Of a stretch of DNA of 8,116 nt, positions 5,423 through 8,116 are shown piece after piece. The DNA comes from Candidatus Iainarchaeum sp. (GTDB taxonomy: Archaea; Iainarchaeota; Iainarchaeia; Iainarchaeales; GCA-2688035). How positions within the stretch are numbered: the stretch's first letter is position 1; each line of letters opens with the position of its first letter. The stretch spans positions 1 to 8,116 of the forward strand of contig JAQTPU010000033.1 in NCBI GenBank assembly GCA_028712575.1, given 5' to 3'. A model generated the notes under the pieces. That model was not told where the DNA came from and searched no databases. It saw only the letters and a program-made list of their open reading frames with translations. Both the position numbers and the translations under genes were made by a program.

Positions 5423-6175
5423 TTACGACTTCTTTTCCTCTTTTTTTGCAATTTCGTTCGAAACCTTCATCTTTGTTGTCTTTCCCAAAGCATCGATTGC
5501 AGCGCTCACAAAGTTCAGTTTTGTGTCAGTGCTTCCCGAAGTGTTGCTCCAGACATCGGTAATGCCTGCAAATTCAAAAACATCCTTTATATTCTGGCCT
5601 GCAACAAGCCCAGTCCCTTTCGGGGCAGGCAGGAGAGCGATTTTTACAGAAGAGCATTTCCCGTTCACCTTAAAGGGAACTGAATGCGCAAGGCCGCAGG
5701 TGCATTCCCAGCTTCCGCAGCCCCTTCTTACCTTCACAAGGTTCAGCTTTGCATGCCTCTTTGCCTTTCTCAAAGCAGGGTACTTTTCAGTGTCCTTTGC
5801 GATTCCAAGCCCCACATAACCGTTCCTGTTCCCTACAAGCACTGCGGCCCTGAAACTGAATTTTCTTCCGGCCATTGTAACCCTTGTTGTTTTCTTAAAA
5901 TCAACCATTTTTTCCTCAAGCTCAAGCAGGGAATCAACAATTTCAGGCTCAAGAATGGGAAGGTTTTTTGCAAAAATCTCGTCCATTGAAGTGATTTCCC
6001 CGGCCTGGACTTTTTTTCCAAGCCCTGTCTTCGGAACCCATGCAGCCAGGGCCTGTTCCCTGTCGTCTTTTTTTCTTGCAAATTCCCTTCTTTCAGTGCT
6101 TTCTTCGGATTCCCCCTCCGCGCCTCTTGCGGGTCTCCTGCCTCTCACAGGCCTTCCTCTTGGTCTTCCAGCCAT
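5423..6175 (-). CDS. rps5: Small ribosomal subunit protein uS5
   Basis: uS5 lies at the small-subunit mRNA entry region and contributes to decoding accuracy. The protein is 250 residues. Residues 1-18 are Arg/Gly/Pro-rich (GRPRGRPVRGRRPARG), followed by a charged stretch to about residue 45. The double-stranded-RNA-binding-like N-terminal domain spans about residues 85-150 (VDFKKTTRVTMAGRKFSFRA, VLVGNRNGYVGLGIAK). The archaeal/eukaryotic signature RRGCGSWECTCG (150-161) leads into the C-terminal domain with LLPAPKGTGLVAG (181-193). Four Cys lie at 153, 158, 160 and 174. The ATG overlaps the uL18 stop, with AGGAAGTG five bases upstream. The RG-rich N-terminus resembles that of eukaryotic uS5, but any methylation is speculation. 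Confidence 0.96.
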   Translation of the reverse strand: MAGRPRGRPVRGRRPARGAEGESEESTERREFARKKDDREQALAAWVPKTGLGKKVQAGEITSMDEIFAKNLPILEPEIVDSLLELEEKMVDFKKTTRVTMAGRKFSFRAAVLVGNRNGYVGLGIAKDTEKYPALRKAKRHAKLNLVKVRRGCGSWECTCGLAHSVPFKVNGKCSSVKIALLPAPKGTGLVAGQNIKDVFEFAGITDVWSNTSGSTDTKLNFVSAAIDALGKTTKMKVSNEIAKKEEKKS

Positions 6176-6756
6176 TATTTCACTTCCTGCAAAATATTTT
6201 TCTTCGCGCTTTCAAACAAGGCAGTCAGGTTCCTTGCATCAACATTCCTGCTTGCATAACCCGAAAACTTTTTCTTAAACTCTTCGGGGGACAATTTTTT
6301 CGCATAATCCTCGATGTGCTTCCCTGAAAGCCTTTCCTGAGCAGGCAAAGCCCCGGCTTCAAAGGGAATTTTCAATCCGGAATCAATCGCGCCCTTCAAT
6401 GCGGCAAAACATCTCGCCCCGTGAACAGGCGTCCTGAACCCCATGTCAAGGACCGCGCTTTCAATGCCGGCTTTTTTTGCGCGTGTTCCCGCAAGAAAGC
6501 CCGCAAGATAAGCCGCAGGCAGGTTTTTCTTTCCGGCTATCCAGCCGAACTTTTCAAGGTCCCTGCTGTTGCCTTCCGCAGAAACTTTGTCCCCCTGCCT
6601 GTCAAAAATCACCAACTGCGCCAAAACACATTTGTTCGACTGCCTTACAACAAGCCTGTGCCGGCCGCTCTTGACAAGCTCAAGCCTTTTCCTGTAATTC
6701 GTTTTTCCCTCTCGCCTTCTCCTGAAGCCGACCTTATAAGTGGAATCCCTAGCCAT
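6175..6756 (-). CDS. rpl18: Large ribosomal subunit protein uL18
   Basis: uL18 binds 5S rRNA and helps anchor it in the central protuberance of the large subunit. At 193 residues it has the archaeal/eukaryotic (human RPL5-like) length rather than the shorter bacterial one. Diagnostic features are a basic N-terminus (FRRRREGKTNYRKRLELV, residues 11-28), RLVVRQSNK (34-42), and the core LAGFLAGTRAKKAGIESAVLD (about 84-104). These are followed by TPVHGARCFAALKGAIDSGL and a C-terminal helical region. The ATG start has AAGGTG exactly five bases upstream. The TAA stop overlaps the uS5 ATG by one base (TAATG), suggesting translational coupling. Confidence 0.96.
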   Translation of the reverse strand: MARDSTYKVGFRRRREGKTNYRKRLELVKSGRHRLVVRQSNKCVLAQLVIFDRQGDKVSAEGNSRDLEKFGWIAGKKNLPAAYLAGFLAGTRAKKAGIESAVLDMGFRTPVHGARCFAALKGAIDSGLKIPFEAGALPAQERLSGKHIEDYAKKLSPEEFKKKFSGYASRNVDARNLTALFESAKKNILQEVK

Positions 6757-6765
6757 AAAAACACC

Positions 6766-7215
6766 TTACTTTTTCTCCTTTCCTTCAACAAACGCATCCA
6801 GATATCTTCTTCCCTTGAAAAAATTTCCCTTGACAAGCCTGTAAATTTTCCTGTAACCTATTTTTTCAACCGCTTTTGGATTTTCCTTTTTCAGTTTTTT
6901 CAATTCACTCCTCAAAGCCCTTACCCTTCCGATCCATCTCCGCCTTTTTTCAGACCTTGCGGACTTCAGGCCGCGCCTGCTTCCAAAGCTTCTCTTCCTG
7001 CCCCTTTTTTTCTTTGCAGAAAGAATCCTTGCCCGGCCCATGCTCTGCGCATTTGCCTTTTTTTTCCTGATAATCCCTTCCTGAATAAGCGCCTTTACAT
7101 CCTCTTTTGTCATTGCCGACTTCACCTTTTCAGCTTCCTCCGGATTAAACCAGACCCTGTTGGAACCGCACTTCAAGACCCTTGCAGCAATAATTTTTAT
7201 TTTTCCGGATTTCAA
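6766..7215 (-). CDS. rpl19e: Large ribosomal subunit protein eL19, TTG start
   Basis: eL19 is an archaeal/eukaryotic large-subunit protein that reaches across the subunit interface in eukaryotic ribosomes. The 149-residue product begins with a segment matching the family N-terminus (IIAARVLKCGSNRVWFNP, residues 8-25). It continues with the TKEDVKALIQEGII helix region and a highly basic middle (about residues 50-95, with KKKRGRKRSFGSRRG), and ends in the helical GYRKIYRLVKGNFFKGRRYL region. The start is a TTG at 7215-7213. It is supported by a GGTGG motif five bases upstream and by the usual family N-terminal length. The nearest upstream in-frame TGA (7218-7216) excludes a longer form. The gap to eL32 is 12 bases and the gap to uL18 is 9 bases. 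Confidence 0.95.
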   Translation of the reverse strand: MKSGKIKIIAARVLKCGSNRVWFNPEEAEKVKSAMTKEDVKALIQEGIIRKKKANAQSMGRARILSAKKKRGRKRSFGSRRGLKSARSEKRRRWIGRVRALRSELKKLKKENPKAVEKIGYRKIYRLVKGNFFKGRRYLDAFVEGKEKK

Positions 7216-7227
7216 TCAAACCACCAA

Positions 7228-7803
7228 CTAAGGATTCAACACCCAAATTTTCAGCTGATTCGCCTTTTTCATCAATTCATCCCTTTTTCTCATGCCAAGC
7301 GTTCCTGCAAACTTCACTGCATTATGCCTGTCCTTTGAGGCAATTTCAAGTTCCTGCAAATTGCGAACCAAAACCTCTTTGAATCCGCTCGGATGCCTGC
7401 CCCTTATTTCAAGCGGGCTCCTATAACCCGCCTTTACAACAAGGCCGTCATCTTTCCTGTAAGAAACATCAATTCCGCGCGCAATTCTCCATCTCTGCCA
7501 CTTTTCCTTTCTGATATTCCTGACCCAGTTTCTCTGCCCGAATCTTCCCCTGAAAAGCCTTCTTGCCCTTTTCTTTGCCGAATCCCTCAAGGCCTTTATT
7601 TCCTTTTCTTTCCCGGGCTTTGACCATTTTTCAAAAACAATTTTCTTCTTTTTTTTCTCGGCAGGAACTGTTTTTTTCTCCTCGGGCTTTTTTGCATGCT
7701 CCTCTTTTTTTCCAGCCTTCGGCTCTTCCTTTTTCTCCTGCTTTTTCCCCGCAGGCTTCGCAGTTTTATTTTCCTGCTTTTTCTTTTCTTTTTTTTCAGC
7801 CAT
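7228..7803 (-). CDS. rpl32e: Large ribosomal subunit protein eL32
   Basis: eL32 is an archaeal/eukaryotic-specific protein of the large subunit. The protein is 191 residues. Residues 1 to about 55 form a low-complexity Lys/Glu/Ala/Pro-rich extension, and the conserved domain follows. Recognisable pieces are WRIARGID (about 105-112), GYRSPLEIRGRHPSGF (about 126-141), then VRNLQELE, FAGTLGMRKR and a C-terminal KIWVLNP. Archaeal eL32 often carries a variable charged N-terminal extension, so the extra length is not alarming. Two ATG codons lie in tandem (7806 and 7803). I chose the second because AAGGTG then sits five bases upstream, matching the spacing at other genes here, while it would be only two bases from the first. 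The gene lies between uL6 and eL19 in the standard archaeal order. Confidence 0.95.
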   Translation of the reverse strand: MAEKKEKKKQENKTAKPAGKKQEKKEEPKAGKKEEHAKKPEEKKTVPAEKKKKKIVFEKWSKPGKEKEIKALRDSAKKRARRLFRGRFGQRNWVRNIRKEKWQRWRIARGIDVSYRKDDGLVVKAGYRSPLEIRGRHPSGFKEVLVRNLQELEIASKDRHNAVKFAGTLGMRKRDELMKKANQLKIWVLNP

Positions 7804-7812
7804 CATAGCACC

Positions 7813-8116
7813 TTAGGATTTTTCAACCAAAAAAATTCCATCCTGAAAAACTCTCCTGTCCCTGTTTGAAACCCTTGACCTTGCCTCAATATTTGCCGCA
7901 GTCTGCCCGACAGCATCCTTGTCAAAACCCCGTACAAAAACCTCTTTTCCCTTGATTTCGACTTTCGCACCCGGCATTATTTTTGCAATCCTCGCCCTCT
8001 TCTCGCCCAAAAAATTATTTACCTCGACATTCGCACCCTTTACCGCAATATTAATCGGAAAGTGGCTGTAAACACCCCTCAAGTGATACTCGAATTCCTT
8101 TTCAGTCCCCTTCACC
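7813..8116 (-). CDS. rpl6: Large ribosomal subunit protein uL6, C-terminal part (cut by window edge)
   Basis: This is the last 100 codons of uL6, a protein of the large subunit that binds 23S rRNA near the factor-binding (sarcin-ricin loop) region. The 5' part of the gene lies beyond position 8116, and the first complete codon seen (8115-8113) is GTG in mid-protein, not a start. Family features are a YSHFPI segment near the beginning, the second alpha/beta L6 repeat, and a C-terminal block containing GQTAANIEARSR followed by RRVFQDGIFLVEK, which is characteristic of archaeal/eukaryotic uL6 (human RPL9 type). The TAA stop lies 9 bases before the preferred eL32 start, so the two genes are probably cotranscribed. 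The identification is firm; nothing can be said about the N-terminal repeat. Confidence 0.95.
   Translation of the reverse strand, partial: VKGTEKEFEYHLRGVYSHFPINIAVKGANVEVNNFLGEKRARIAKIMPGAKVEIKGKEVFVRGFDKDAVGQTAANIEARSRVSNRDRRVFQDGIFLVEKS

Noticed and set aside
6421..7338. A 305-codon plus-strand open frame opposite L18, eL19 and eL32
   Set aside because: It crosses three conserved ribosomal-protein genes, lacks any recognisable motif, and arises from Lys/Arg-rich codons read on the opposite strand.
7630..7806. Possible separate small gene or repeat in the low-complexity Lys-rich stretch at the start of eL32
   Set aside because: The frame is continuous with the conserved eL32 domain and the ribosome binding site lies at its beginning, so it is an N-terminal extension and not a separate gene. 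The repetitiveness is simple Lys/Glu codon bias.
1..8116. Mobile element, CRISPR array, tRNA or rRNA gene, or a novel multi-gene system
   Set aside because: The window is almost fully occupied by conserved ribosomal and secretion genes in near-canonical archaeal order. I saw no transposase or integrase motifs, regularly spaced repeats, or cloverleaf-like sequence.

Overview
This window is a stretch of archaeal chromosome holding the distal half of the universal ribosomal-protein supercluster (the spc operon followed by the alpha-like S13-S4-S11 block). Every gene lies on the minus strand, so transcription runs from position 8116 down to position 1. The domain assignment is firm. Archaeal/eukaryotic-type proteins (eL32, eL19, eL34, eL14) are interleaved with the universal ones, secY is followed by a DUF106/EMC3-like membrane insertase gene, S13 precedes S4 and S11, and the start codons are preceded by GGTG/AAGTG motifs complementary to the archaeal 16S rRNA 3' end. 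I cannot name the lineage from sequence alone. The compact layout, with no adk, cmk or cbf5/truB genes inserted, would fit a small-genome (for example DPANN-like) archaeon, but that is inference.

Layout in order of transcription: C-terminal part of uL6 (8116-7813), eL32 (7803-7228), eL19 (7215-6766), uL18 (6756-6175), uS5 (6175-5423), uL30 (5410-4955), uL15 (4936-4439), SecY (4381-3005). A gene-free 242-base gap (3004-2763) follows, then the DUF106/EMC3-like protein (2762-2262), eL34 (2261-1899), eL14 (1897-1673), uS13 (1668-1132), uS4 (1114-341) and the N-terminal 113 codons of uS11 (341 to the left edge). Gene spacing is 0-18 bases or overlapping (TAATG at uL18/uS5 and uS4/uS11), except for 57 bases before secY and the gap after it.

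The genes form one functional set: large- and small-subunit ribosomal proteins, the protein-conducting channel SecY, and a YidC/Oxa1-superfamily insertase, coupling ribosome assembly to membrane-protein insertion. The secY-DUF106 gap contains oligo-T tracts just after secY, a 17-base palindrome, a short direct repeat, an inverted repeat and a good BRE/TATA box. It therefore looks like a terminator plus an internal promoter that splits the cluster into two transcription units.

Most of the window is conserved housekeeping sequence. The parts worth a second look are the regulatory gap, the absence of the usual metabolic/RNA-modification genes, the long acidic tail of uS4, and the unresolved start of eL34. 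I see no evidence of an undescribed system, mobile element, CRISPR array, tRNA or rRNA.
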